Assembly (NCBI GenBank): GCA_964569425.1
Contig: CAZMVD010000063.1
Coordinates: forward strand, 1 to 22,486
Direction of reading: 5' to 3'
DNA: 22,486 nucleotides
Source: JACQXM01 sp964569425
GTDB taxonomy: Bacteria > Planctomycetota > Phycisphaerae > UBA1845
The position numbers and the translations under genes are program-made. Numbering within the stretch: position 1 is the stretch's first letter; the number at the start of each line of letters is the position of its first letter. Below, in pieces: positions 8,506-16,341 of the stretch. A model generated the notes under the pieces. The model did no database searches and was not told where the DNA came from. It saw nothing but the letters and a program-made list of their open reading frames with translations.

Positions 8506-8619
8506 GGTCAGCCTCCGCGCTGGATGGATTGTAGCGTGCCGCGCCACGAATTGAACGCCGGAGGCCGGACAGGCAAGCTTGTCCCTCTGCGCGTCCGCCC
8601 CTGGCGCCACTCCCCCACT

Positions 8620-8752
8620 CAAGTGGGGCGGGCGTCTCTGCCCGCTACAATGCGCGGGGCCTTTCTGCCCGCCGGGATATTCGAGTCGGTGGTGCGTGCG
8701 TCTCTACCCGCCGCGTTATTCCAGTCGGTGGGGCGGGCGCCCCCTGCCCGCC
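8620..8752. repeat. Array of imperfect GCGGGC hairpins
   Basis: Four related hairpin units follow one another. The clearest are GCGGGC-GTCTCT-GCCCGC (8628-8645) and GGCGGGC-GCCCCCT-GCCCGCC (8732-8752). Between them lie weaker units near 8651-8676 and 8679-8715. The words ATTCGAGTCGGTGG (8679) and ATTCCAGTCGGTGG (8718) show a 39-base period for the last two. The array lies between pduO and the assembly gap, and repeats of this kind could have broken the assembly. A terminator role is possible but there is no T-run. Confidence 0.65.
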
Positions 8753-8780
8753 GCGCCCGCGCTCATGCTTGAAATGCCGC

Positions 8781-8790
8781 NNNNNNNNNN
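8781..8790. other. Assembly gap (10 Ns)
   Basis: Ten Ns interrupt the sequence inside the last codons of purH. The true distance is unknown. The reading frame that appears to cross the Ns is not meaningful, and bases 8753-8780 may come from a different contig. Confidence 0.95.
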
Positions 8791-11051
8791 AAGATCATCG
8801 CAGCGCCGCGTTCATCGCACAGGCGGATCGTCTCCTCGTCGCGCTTCGATCCGCCCGGCTGGATCAGCGCCGTCACCCCGGCGTCCAGCAGAATCGCGGG
8901 CCCGTCCGCGAAAGGAAAGAACGCATCCGAAGCCGCCGCCGCCCCCGCCAGCCGTTCCGCGTGTCCGTTCTCCCGCGCCAGCCACGTCGCGATGCGGCAG
9001 CTCATCACCCGCGACATCTGCCCCGCCCCGTTGCCGATCAGCATCCCATCCTTGCACACCGAAATGGCGTTGGACTTGGTATGCTTGGCAATCAGCCACG
9101 CCAGCCTAAGATCGGCCATTTCCGATTCGCTGGGCACACGCTTGGTGACCACTTTCCACTGGTCTTCATTGAGCGCGCAAAGGTCTCGGGTCTGAATGAG
9201 CATGCCACCGGCAACCGTACGATACTCCAGTTCCTCGGCATCGGGACACTCGTTCATGTCGCCGACCTCCAGAAGCCTGACCCGCTCGCCCCATTTCTTG
9301 GCCTCGCGGATCAGCTTCACGGCGCTTGGCGCGAAGGCCGGTGCGATCCATACCTCAACAAAGAATGCGCCGGCTCCGGCGGTCTTTCCCCAGCGGTCAT
9401 AGGTTTCCATAACCACCGTGGCAAATTCGGAGTCGATCTCCCAATTGCAGGCAAGTATGCCGCCCATGGCCGCATGGGGGTCGCCGAAGTAGGCTCGTCG
9501 ATAGGCCTCAACGCGGTCTCCCGCGATACCGACGCCGCACGGATTGGTGTGCTTCACAAAGGCGCAGGCCGCCAGTGTGGCACCGGTTTGCAACCGGTGA
9601 GGCTCATACCCTGCGGTTTCGGCTTGTGCCTCCTCAGGTTCAGCCGGTGTGGCACCGGTTTGTAACCGGTGCATTCCCATCGTCTCCTCCCAGAACCACG
9701 GATAGCCTGCTTGGTCGGCAATGCCTGCGGTGATCGGATTGTTACCGATGTACCCAAACGTCTCATCAAACTCCTTTTGGTCGCGCATGATGCGGTCAAA
9801 CGACTCATCCTGCCACAACGAACCTCTGGTGCCCCGAACCTTATTGACTTCGCGCGCAGAATGCCGCTTTATAGAATGAAGCAACTCACCTAGCGAGGCC
9901 CATTCACCCTGCCCTATTTCCCGGGGCGTCATCAAGAGGTGCACGTGGTCGGGCATGACCACCGCCGCATGAAGGTCCATCCTCCTCTGGTGCCAGTAAA
10001 GACAGGCTCCCAAAACGATATCCCGTTCGGCCGGAGAAAGTTGCCTGTTTTCTCGAAGTCGGAAAGTCACAAAGTACGCACGCCCCGGTGTCTGGAAGTG
10101 CGGAAGATTGCGCCGAGTGTGGCGCTCCTCCGTTACTCTTACCGACTTGGCATACTCCGCCTGGCGCTCAGTCACCGGTTGAAAACCGGTGCCACACAAA
10201 AGCGCGCCCGCTCGTGTCAGCTCCTGGCATACTCCCAGCGCTGCATCGGCGTCCAACAGATTGTTGTACGAGCAATCCGGATTTTCCCCCAAGCCCTTGT
10301 CGGCCACAGTCAGGTCGTCAGGCCTGTCAGTAAGAAGCGAAACCAATTCCGCCGTTTGATGAGGGTTCTCGCCATAGCGGAGCTTATCCCTTTTGGCGTA
10401 AACCAATCGGTGGCGGTGCGTCACGATGCATTGCTGCTGGAGCCACTCGTGCACCTGGTCATCGTACGACGAGGTCGCCCAGAAAGCGGCTCTGGCGAAG
10501 CGGGGATGGAGATCGTCCCCGGGAATGGAGCGGTCATAGTCGCGGATGTAGTAAAGTACCTTTTCGTAGAGAACTTCAAAATCGAGTTCGTCTTGGTCCT
10601 CCGTCACCACCAGCACATGCTTATGATTCTTCGCCGCCGCACGCAGCAAACACGGCCCGCCGATGTCGATCATTTCGATCGCCTGCCCAAACGTGCAGCC
10701 CGGTTCCGCTACCGTTTTCTCAAACGGGTACAGATTCACCACCACCATGTCGATCGGCTCAATCCCCTGCGCCGCAAGCTGCCGCATGTGCTCCGGATTG
10801 TCCCGGTCCGCCAGTATCGCCGCGTGAATCTTCGGGTGCAGCGTCTTCACGCGCCCGTCGAGCATCTCCGGAAAACCGGTCACCTGCTCCACCAGCGTCA
10901 CCGGAATGCCGCTCTTCCGCAGCAGCTCCGCCGTTCCCCCCGTCGAAATGATCTCGATCCCGAACTCCCCCACCAACGCCCGCGCAAAGTCCACAATCCC
11001 GGTCTTGTCGTAGACGCTGATGAGGGCGCGCTTGATGTTACGGTTGGTCAT
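8791..11051 (-). CDS. purH: Bifunctional PurH (AICAR transformylase / IMP cyclohydrolase) interrupted in frame by a RAYT; 3' end missing
   Basis: PurH carries out the last two steps of de novo IMP synthesis. Residue numbers start at the ATG at 11051, which matches the family N terminus (KRALISVYDKTGIVDFA). The cyclohydrolase domain (about 1-200) shows STGGTAELL and DGRVKTLHPKIHA. The transformylase part shows KLRYGENPHQ (223-232), SYNNLLDADAAL, the catalytic Lys-His in VKHTNPCG (K500, H501), and PGGSKRDEETI near the end. Between residues 286 and 492 lies an extra 207-residue RAYT element, in frame and with no stop. Without it the visible part is about 546 residues, close to the usual 520-535. 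The last dozen or so residues are lost in the Ns. Whether the protein folds with the insert, or whether a second purH exists, cannot be told. A GTG at 11078 is an alternative start. Confidence 0.93.
9575..9599. repeat. REP hairpin, copy 1 (outer)
   Basis: GTGTGG followed by CACCGGTTTGCAACCGGTG, an 8-bp perfect stem with a 3-base loop. In gene sense it encodes HRLQTGAT and marks the C-terminal-side boundary of the RAYT element. Confidence 0.85.
9647..9671. repeat. REP hairpin, copy 2 (inner)
   Basis: GTGTGG followed by CACCGGTTTGTAACCGGTG, same orientation as copy 1 and exactly 72 bases (24 codons) away, so the reading frame is kept. It again encodes HRLQTGAT. Confidence 0.85.
10173..10197. 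repeat. REP hairpin, copy 3 (inverted, outer)
   Basis: CACCGGTTGAAAACCGGTG followed by CCACAC, inverted relative to copies 1 and 2. In gene sense it encodes CGTGFQPV and marks the N-terminal-side boundary of the RAYT element. Confidence 0.85.
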
Positions 11052-11175
11052 CACCGCGGCTCGACTGGCCTGTACCACAAACGGAGAGCATCATCGCCGG
11101 CCGCCCCCATCCCCCCACCGATGCCCGCTCGTCATTTCCATAAACGCATCGATCGGCTCATGCGCCTAACTCGAT

Positions 11176-11216
11176 CCGCCATTCGCTATTCGCTGTTCCC
11201 CATTCATAATTCCCAT
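11176..11216. repeat. attcgc/attccc word repeat
   Basis: Words of the type ccattcgc, tattcgc, tgttcccc, cattcataattccc follow each other just after the stop codon of the beta-propeller gene (in gene direction), in the 165-base gap to purH. Same style as the other microrepeat tracts in the window. Confidence 0.5.
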
Positions 11217-12536
11217 CTACGGCCGCCGGTCGCGCGGACTGCGCAGTGGGTCGTCGGCGTCGCGCTGAGCCGCGTCTCCGCTGGTGGCTCCGCCCCGTCC
11301 GTCGGACGCCCCCGCAGGCGAATCACCAGTTGCTTCGCTCGGTTCCTGAACCGGCGCGAGCGTAAGGCGGCGGCGCGCCGCTTCCACGTGGCGGGCGCGA
11401 AGGTACTCGGCCCGCGAGGGTCGCAGGCACTGTATGCGCCCATCGGCGGCGAACAGGTACACGGCCTCGTCGTCGGTGTTCGCCAACGAAAAGCCGGCCG
11501 CCGGGGCGGCAAGCGTACCGCGCACCGTTCCGCGGTGGTGATCCACAATCAGCAGTTTCCCGTCGTGGTGGAAGAGCAGGTCCCGGGCCGCGTCGTGCGC
11601 AGCGAAATCGACCCGCCCCTCGATCCGCCAGCGCGCCGCGCCGGAGTCGGCTTCCAGCGCAACCAGACCGCCTTCGGGAATGGGCAGATAGACGGTATTG
11701 GCAAGGACGATCGGGCCGCGCCGCAGCGGCACCTCGGCGCGGTGCCGCCACAAAACGTCGCCGCTGACCAGGTCAAGCTTGTAAAGCGAGCGATCGTGGC
11801 TGGCCACGTAAATGCCGGTGTCGTCGATCGCCGGGTCGCCGGTGATGGCCCCCCCGGTCGTGTGCGTCCAGTCGAGCGCCTTGTCGACCGCAAAACAGGA
11901 AACCACCTGGCCCTTCAGGGTGGCGAAAAGGAGCTTGTCACGGTCAAACAGCCGCGGAGCGGCGGTAACCGGACTCCCGGTCAGCACCTCCCACTGTTTC
12001 TGAATGTGCGGCGATGGTTGGTCGGTCCACAGAAACGCATGAAACCGCCCATCCGCCCCGCCGACGAACAACCACCGGTCCGCCGCGATGGGATCGCCGC
12101 CGATGGCAACGCCCGGGGCGAAGCCCATCCGCTCGTGACCCGCGTACCGGTCGAGAATGTAAATCCGGCTGGTGGTCGGTACGACCAGCCGCGGTTCACC
12201 GGCGGTGTCGGTCACGTGCTGCGGGCGATGAATGCGGTAGCCCGGTTCGGCCAGTTTCTCAGCCCAGCGGATCAGCCCCACTTCAGCGGCGAGCGAGTAT
12301 AGCAATCCCTGGTCCGTCGCCACATAAACCGAATCTTCGACCAGAAACGCCTCGCGAACCCGGTCGCCCGCCACCAGCGGGAGGTGGGCGGACCAATAGG
12401 TGGTGAGATCGTGCTCGGCAAGGTTCGCGTGGGCGACCAGCGGATCGGCGGCGCTGGCGCGCGCGGTCGCAAAAGCCGCCAGGGCCAGCGCGGCAGCCAA
12501 AGGGGGCAGAATTCGACGGTGCGAGCGGCTGTTCAT
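11217..12536 (-). CDS. Exported PQQ/BamB-like beta-propeller protein
   Basis: A 439-residue protein with a Sec signal peptide (Arg-rich start, hydrophobic stretch about 9-24, likely cleavage near ARASA at about 29). The rest is a series of blade-like repeats of the PQQ-like/outer-membrane-assembly BamB type: VYVATDQGLLYSL, LFATLKGQVVSCF, IYVASHDRSLYKLDLVSGDVLWRH, VYLPIPEGGLVALEADSGAARWR and VYLFAADGRIQCL. Such propellers act as scaffolds or, with PQQ, as dehydrogenases; no dehydrogenase-specific domain is visible, so I only infer a periplasmic scaffold. The last 40 residues are a Gly/Asp/Arg-rich disordered tail. The start ATG at 12536 has GGGGAAG shortly upstream. The gene stands alone, downstream of a 660-base repeat-bearing spacer. 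Confidence 0.82.
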   Translation of the reverse strand: MNSRSHRRILPPLAAALALAAFATARASAADPLVAHANLAEHDLTTYWSAHLPLVAGDRVREAFLVEDSVYVATDQGLLYSLAAEVGLIRWAEKLAEPGYRIHRPQHVTDTAGEPRLVVPTTSRIYILDRYAGHERMGFAPGVAIGGDPIAADRWLFVGGADGRFHAFLWTDQPSPHIQKQWEVLTGSPVTAAPRLFDRDKLLFATLKGQVVSCFAVDKALDWTHTTGGAITGDPAIDDTGIYVASHDRSLYKLDLVSGDVLWRHRAEVPLRRGPIVLANTVYLPIPEGGLVALEADSGAARWRIEGRVDFAAHDAARDLLFHHDGKLLIVDHHRGTVRGTLAAPAAGFSLANTDDEAVYLFAADGRIQCLRPSRAEYLRARHVEAARRRLTLAPVQEPSEATGDSPAGASDGRGGATSGDAAQRDADDPLRSPRDRRP

Positions 12537-12657
12537 GGTTCTTCCCCGCGTTGAAACGGTTCGATGGCTCCCCGGGCGCTCGGCGCTGGCCGATGCGGAG
12601 CCATTGAACGGAAAAGCGGCACCAACGTCAAGCGCGGAAGCGAGCCCAGGGGAATGA

Positions 12658-12677
12658 GCGGTCCATGACAGAATCGG
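12658..12677. repeat. 20-base direct repeat, copy 1
   Basis: GCGGTCCATGACAGAATCGG; an identical copy lies at 13024-13043, 366 bases away, flanking the hairpin region. Confidence 0.8.
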
Positions 12678-12714
12678 GCAGGGTGGCCCGGTTGATTCTC
12701 CGCGCGACCTTCCC

Positions 12715-12912
12715 GTGTGCCACTGCTCTGTGAGCAGTGTCCTCGCGCCTCGGCCACGCCGTCAGGTATCCTCGTCCCACGCTTTCCGTAACTTGCGAAT
12801 TCTGAGGTCCACGTCGTCATGATACCGGAACCGTTACTCGACGTCCGAAGCCCACTGCTCACAGAGCAGTGGCACCCATCACCCAGCCGCACTTCGCAGA
12901 ACAGTGGCACAC
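12715..12912. repeat. REPIN-like inverted hairpin pair plus decayed third copy
   Basis: GTGTGC + CACTGCTCTGTGAGCAGTG (12715-12739) is matched in inverted orientation by CACTGCTCACAGAGCAGTG + GCACCC (12853-12877), identical at 24 of 25 positions. A decayed third copy lies at 12890-12912, ending CAGTGGCACAC. Two inverted hairpins with a spacer of 113 bases is the architecture of a REPIN. The head GTGTG-CAC is shared with the purH-borne hairpins but the stem sequence differs. Confidence 0.75.
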
Positions 12913-13023
12913 GCGCGGGACGACCGCCGAAGGGAAGCAGGGGCCGGGCAGCCACCCCAAACGGGGTTGCGGATCAAACCCCAACCTTGCCTTGCCGCCG
13001 CTGAACCGGAGCGACGGGATTTG

Positions 13024-13043
13024 GCGGTCCATGACAGAATCGG
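13024..13043. repeat. 20-base direct repeat, copy 2
   Basis: Identical to 12658-12677. Confidence 0.8.
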
Positions 13044-13196
13044 CGGCGACGGAGGTACGGTACGAGCCGCGAGCGCCAAGCGAGCGATGTCATTGGACCG
13101 ATTCCTGCGTGCCTGTTCTGCCCGGCCTCGCGATCCGGGGATTGAATCGCCTGCCCGCCGATTCCGTCACAGGCCCGGGAACGGGGGTACGGCACA

Positions 13197-14972
13197 TCAA
13201 GGCCGGTCGCGACGTGGCTCGACGTCGTTGACAAGCACGACGCGCGCACCCATTGAATCGACCCAGAAGGAGACGTTTCCGTCGGCGTCGGCAAATTGGC
13301 GGCCGCCGCCGACGCGGAGGTCCTTCACGGTGGCGGGGTCGGGGAGGGCGGGGGGCTGGTCGGGGGCGGAGCGGACGGGGAGGGGGCGTAGCTGGGGCGT
13401 AAGAACGGCGACGAGCTGGCCGGGCTTGGCGCAGGGGAGGGTGACGCGCTGGTTTTCCGCGCCGTGGTTGATGACCAGGATCACTTTGTCGCCGGGAAGC
13501 GTGCGGGCGAAAGCGAGCAGCTTGCGTTCGTCGTCGGCGAGCAGGGGTTGGAAGCCGCCGCGGCGCAGCGGGGCGTAGCGCTCACGCATGAGGTTGAGGT
13601 TGCGAATGAGCGCGAGAAGGTCGCCGCGGTATTCCCTCGGCGGCACGGCCGGGGGGGGTAGATCTAGCCAGGGCATGGGGAGCCAATGGTCGAGGTGTTC
13701 GACGATGTGGAAAGTAACTTCCTCGCCCTGAAAGAGCAGCGGGGTACCGGGGGCGAAGGCTTGAAAGACGTAGGCGAGGCGAATCTGATCGAGGTCGGGA
13801 GTCGGCGATTCGCGTTCTGATTCGGCGTCGTGGGACTCCGGGGCCCCTCGGAACGGAAGCGCCCTCGCGACCGAACGAAGTGCTCGATCCAGCCCGCGCA
13901 CTATTTCGCGATGCATCTGGTAGGTTAACAACCCCGCAGGCATTTCGGAATGCGGAGCAACTTGTGAGACGCTGATTTCGGCCAGCAACCTTGCGGCACG
14001 GTTGGTGGCTGGCGCGGAGGTTGCAGCGGCGCGATTCTGCTCGCCTTGCGCTCGCGGCTCGTTGGGGTCGGGCGGCTCGTGGGGTTCGAGGAAAAAGCGG
14101 TGGATGGCCGCGCTTTGGGTCAGGTCGATGGCGGTGTCGAAGGGACCGAGGTGGACCCACTCTTTCGGGCTATCGACGACGGATGCGATCAGCGCGGCGT
14201 CGGGTTTGATGGCGTGCATTTGTTTGCGCCATTCCGTCCAGAAGCCGGCGGGGTCGCCTTGAGGGTGTGCAACGAGAAAGCCGTCGATGCCGTCGGGGGG
14301 CAGGTCTTCGGCCAGTGGAGTAAGCCAGCGTTTGGTGATGGCGATGAGGTCGGCCGCGACGGGCGCCGGGTCGGCGGGTGTGAAGGCCGCAGGGAGCCGC
14401 TCAAGGACTACAATAACCTTGAAGCCGGCGCGATGCAGGTCGCGGACGACTTCGAGAAAGAGTCGATCGCTGGGTGTGTAGACAGGGTCGCTGGGATCAG
14501 GGTCGGTCGGCTGGACGGGTGGGACGGCGATCCCGTTGTCGACGTGTTGGAAGCGCTGGCCCAAGGGGACGTCGTGTGTCGACACTTTGGGTGGCGCCGT
14601 AAAGACGGAACAGAGGATGAGCGCGTTTACGCCCAAGTCTTTGAGGTAGGGAATTTTCTCGCGCAGCCCCTGCAAGTCACCGCCGTATGGGGCCGGAAGT
14701 TTGGCCTTACCGGAAGGTGGTTCTTTTTCCCCCCACGCCATAACCCAAGGCGGATTGTTTTCGTCTTCGCCGTTGCGGAAGAAGGGCACGTCGATCATAT
14801 ACCATCGAGCGTCCTTCAACCACATCGGCGGGGGGATTCTGGATTGCGGATTTGAGATTGCGGATTGCGGAAGAGTGGACGCCGATGGCGGATGGCGTGG
14901 CGGGTCGAGCCGGGCAGGGGCGGCCACAAGGGCGAGAAGGGCGAAAAGGTTCGCAGGGAGCGGGAGGAGCAT
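13197..14972 (-). CDS. GH13 (alpha-amylase)-like protein lacking the catalytic motifs
   Basis: A 591-residue exported protein with a signal peptide (about 1-20) and the frame of a GH13 amylase: YGGDLQGLREKIPYLKDLGVNAL (96-118), TPSDRLFLEVVRDLHRAGFKVI (166-187), FWTEWRKQMHAIKPDAAL (244-261), PGTPLLFQGEEV (408-419), and a C-terminal beta domain. The catalytic motifs are not recognisable. Region I reads VIVVLERLP instead of a D..NH motif. Region II reads GFLVAHP where GxRxD with the nucleophile Asp is expected. Region III reads LIASVVDS where the acid/base Glu is expected. No HD of region IV is seen near 345-390, which holds low-complexity sequence. I infer a non-catalytic relative, perhaps binding glycan. 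The ATG at 14972 fits the signal peptide, with GAAAGG about 9 bases upstream. A word repeat encodes residues 34-46. Confidence 0.82.
   Translation of the reverse strand: MLLPLPANLFALLALVAAPARLDPPRHPPSASTLPQSAISNPQSRIPPPMWLKDARWYMIDVPFFRNGEDENNPPWVMAWGEKEPPSGKAKLPAPYGGDLQGLREKIPYLKDLGVNALILCSVFTAPPKVSTHDVPLGQRFQHVDNGIAVPPVQPTDPDPSDPVYTPSDRLFLEVVRDLHRAGFKVIVVLERLPAAFTPADPAPVAADLIAITKRWLTPLAEDLPPDGIDGFLVAHPQGDPAGFWTEWRKQMHAIKPDAALIASVVDSPKEWVHLGPFDTAIDLTQSAAIHRFFLEPHEPPDPNEPRAQGEQNRAAATSAPATNRAARLLAEISVSQVAPHSEMPAGLLTYQMHREIVRGLDRALRSVARALPFRGAPESHDAESERESPTPDLDQIRLAYVFQAFAPGTPLLFQGEEVTFHIVEHLDHWLPMPWLDLPPPAVPPREYRGDLLALIRNLNLMRERYAPLRRGGFQPLLADDERKLLAFARTLPGDKVILVINHGAENQRVTLPCAKPGQLVAVLTPQLRPLPVRSAPDQPPALPDPATVKDLRVGGGRQFADADGNVSFWVDSMGARVVLVNDVEPRRDRP
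14836..14872. repeat. ggattgcgg word repeat in frame in the GH13-like gene
   Basis: The words ggattgcgg, atttgag, attgcgg and attgcgg run in series within the codons for about residues 34-46 (SAISNPQSRIP), between signal peptide and domain. The same words recur near 18612-18628 and 20997-21094, where they are intergenic. Confidence 0.6.
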
Positions 14973-15200
14973 GAGGTCGGCCTTTCAAGGTGCGGTTGGG
15001 GAATCCGCGTCACAGTGTACTTTCGCGCGGGAAGGTTGTCGCGGGGGACCCCTTGGGGGCGGAATTCGCAGAATCGGGGCCACGTTCGCGTGCGCGGGAA
15101 TTGGGGTAAACTACCGCCTCAGGCAACACGGCCGTGAAACAAAACCGAAACGCCGAACAGTCAAAACGGCGGACAGCAGACTCCGAGGCGACCAGACATC

Positions 15201-16253
15201 ATGAATCGAAAATCGGTACCCAAACGAACGGTGACGCGGAACAGGCCGGCCATCGCACGAGGCCGCAAAGTAAAGACGCCCCCGGTGCTCTTCGAGAAGT
15301 CGCAGGAACTGTTCCGCCAGATTGGAACCATGGTGGAAGGCACGTTCCTGGCCTACTGGACCAGCGAACAGGGCTCGATCTGCGGGCACGACGTACAGGC
15401 GATGTATGAAGTGCTGCGCGATTTGAAGCCCGAGGGGCGCATCACCCTGTTTGTGAAGTCGGACGGCGGCGACGGGCAGTCGGCCCTGCGGCTCATTCAC
15501 CTGCTGCGCGAGCACGCAGAATACCTGACCGTGCTCGTGCCGCTCTCGTGTGCCTCCGCCGCCACCATGCTCGCGCTCGGCGCCGACGAAATCCAGATGG
15601 GACCGCTGTCCTTCCTCACGCCGGTCGATACCTCGCTCGACCACCCCCTCGGGCCGGTAGACCCGCGGAACGAGTCCGCCTACGTGGGCCAGGACGAATT
15701 GCAGCGCGCCGTCACCCTCTGGGAAAAGCACGCGCGGGCGAACGACGTAAATCCCTTTCAGGAGTTGTTCAAATACCTGCACCCGCTGGTCGTGGGCGCG
15801 GTGGACCGCGCCACGTCGCTGTCCATCCGCCTGTGCACGGAGATCCTGTCCTACCACAAGCGTGATCCCGGCGAGGCCGAGCGCATCGCGGTGGCGCTGA
15901 ACTCGAACTATCCGGCCCATGAATATCCGATCACGCCCAAGGAAGCGCGCAAGCTGGGGCTGACCGTAACGGACCTCGGCGGCGCGCTGCACGCGGCACT
16001 CCTGGCCCTCAACCACGTCTACTCGGAGATGGGCCAGCGCGCCGTCACCGACTACGACGAATTCAACTATCACGACAACGAAATTGTCAACATCGTGGAA
16101 GGACCGGGTGCCCAGCTCTTCTATCAGAATGACAAGGACTGGCACTACCGCCAGGAAGAGCGCCAGTGGACCTCCCTGCGCGTGGAATCCAACTGGCACA
16201 AACTGTGGATGGAAAAGGGCCGGGTCCAGCGCCGGCGGATGTATATCAGTTGA
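15201..16253 (+). CDS. SDH-family (Clp-fold) serine protease-like protein
   Basis: A 350-residue protein resembling the serine dehydrogenase proteinase (SDH_sah) group, relatives of SppA and ClpP with the Clp/crotonase fold. Seen: a basic N-terminal tail (1-30), LFVKSDGGDGQSALRLIHLL (83-102), then LSCASAATMLALGADEIQMG (115-134), in which Ser119 aligns with the expected nucleophile and GADEI is a family hallmark, followed by PLSFLTPVD. The C-terminal part (about 240-350) is charged and has no motif I recognise. No signal peptide or membrane segment is seen, so it is probably cytoplasmic. The substrate is unknown. The ATG at 15201 has a GAGG somewhat far upstream. It is divergent from the GH13-like gene and convergent with the HD-GYP gene 88 bases downstream. 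Confidence 0.83.
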   Translation: MNRKSVPKRTVTRNRPAIARGRKVKTPPVLFEKSQELFRQIGTMVEGTFLAYWTSEQGSICGHDVQAMYEVLRDLKPEGRITLFVKSDGGDGQSALRLIHLLREHAEYLTVLVPLSCASAATMLALGADEIQMGPLSFLTPVDTSLDHPLGPVDPRNESAYVGQDELQRAVTLWEKHARANDVNPFQELFKYLHPLVVGAVDRATSLSIRLCTEILSYHKRDPGEAERIAVALNSNYPAHEYPITPKEARKLGLTVTDLGGALHAALLALNHVYSEMGQRAVTDYDEFNYHDNEIVNIVEGPGAQLFYQNDKDWHYRQEERQWTSLRVESNWHKLWMEKGRVQRRRMYIS

Positions 16254-16341
16254 GCGAACTACTTCGAATGGTCGAAGGCGGATTGCGCAATAAAGACTGC
16301 GCGTCGGTCAGTAACAGGTCGCGGCTTGCCTTCGGTGCGGA

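Larger units (their letters stand above)
9575..10197 (-). mobile_element. REP-associated tyrosine transposase (RAYT) element inserted in frame in purH
   Basis: RAYTs are single-strand HUH transposases of the IS200/IS605-like Y1 superfamily linked to REP hairpins. Seen, in PurH numbering: YFVTFRLREN (326-335), the HUH motif in MPDHVHLLM with H369 and H371, LLHSIKRHSAREVN, SLWQDESFDRI, and the catalytic-tyrosine block YIGNNPITAG (Y434) followed by YPW. All recognisable blocks are intact. The element is bounded by inverted hairpins starting GTGTGGCACCGGTT at 9575 and at the complement of 10197. No conventional start codon lies just before the transposase domain; the only upstream in-frame candidate is a GTG inside the hairpin. 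It may therefore be translated only as part of PurH. Confidence 0.92.
12537..13196. other. Gene-free, repeat-bearing spacer
   Basis: No supportable gene in 660 bases. Open frames here overlap on both strands, have no family resemblance, and read through the hairpin repeats. The stretch holds a REPIN-like inverted hairpin pair with a decayed third copy, and a 20-base direct repeat (both listed separately). It lies between the start of the propeller gene and the stop of the GH13-like gene, so it should contain the propeller promoter, which I could not identify. Confidence 0.6.

Noticed and set aside
8753..8790. Apparent C-terminal residues of PurH across the Ns
   Set aside because: The frame across an unknown-length gap is meaningless, and the residues after the gap do not resemble the usual PurH C terminus.
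9939..12302. Very long plus-strand open frame (787 codons) antisense to purH and the propeller gene
   Set aside because: It spans two confident minus-strand genes and the spacer between them, has Arg/His/Pro-rich composition typical of a high-GC antisense shadow, and matches no family.
12533..12955. Minus-strand open frame of 140 codons in the propeller upstream spacer
   Set aside because: Reads through the hairpin repeats, has no family resemblance and no conserved-looking domain.
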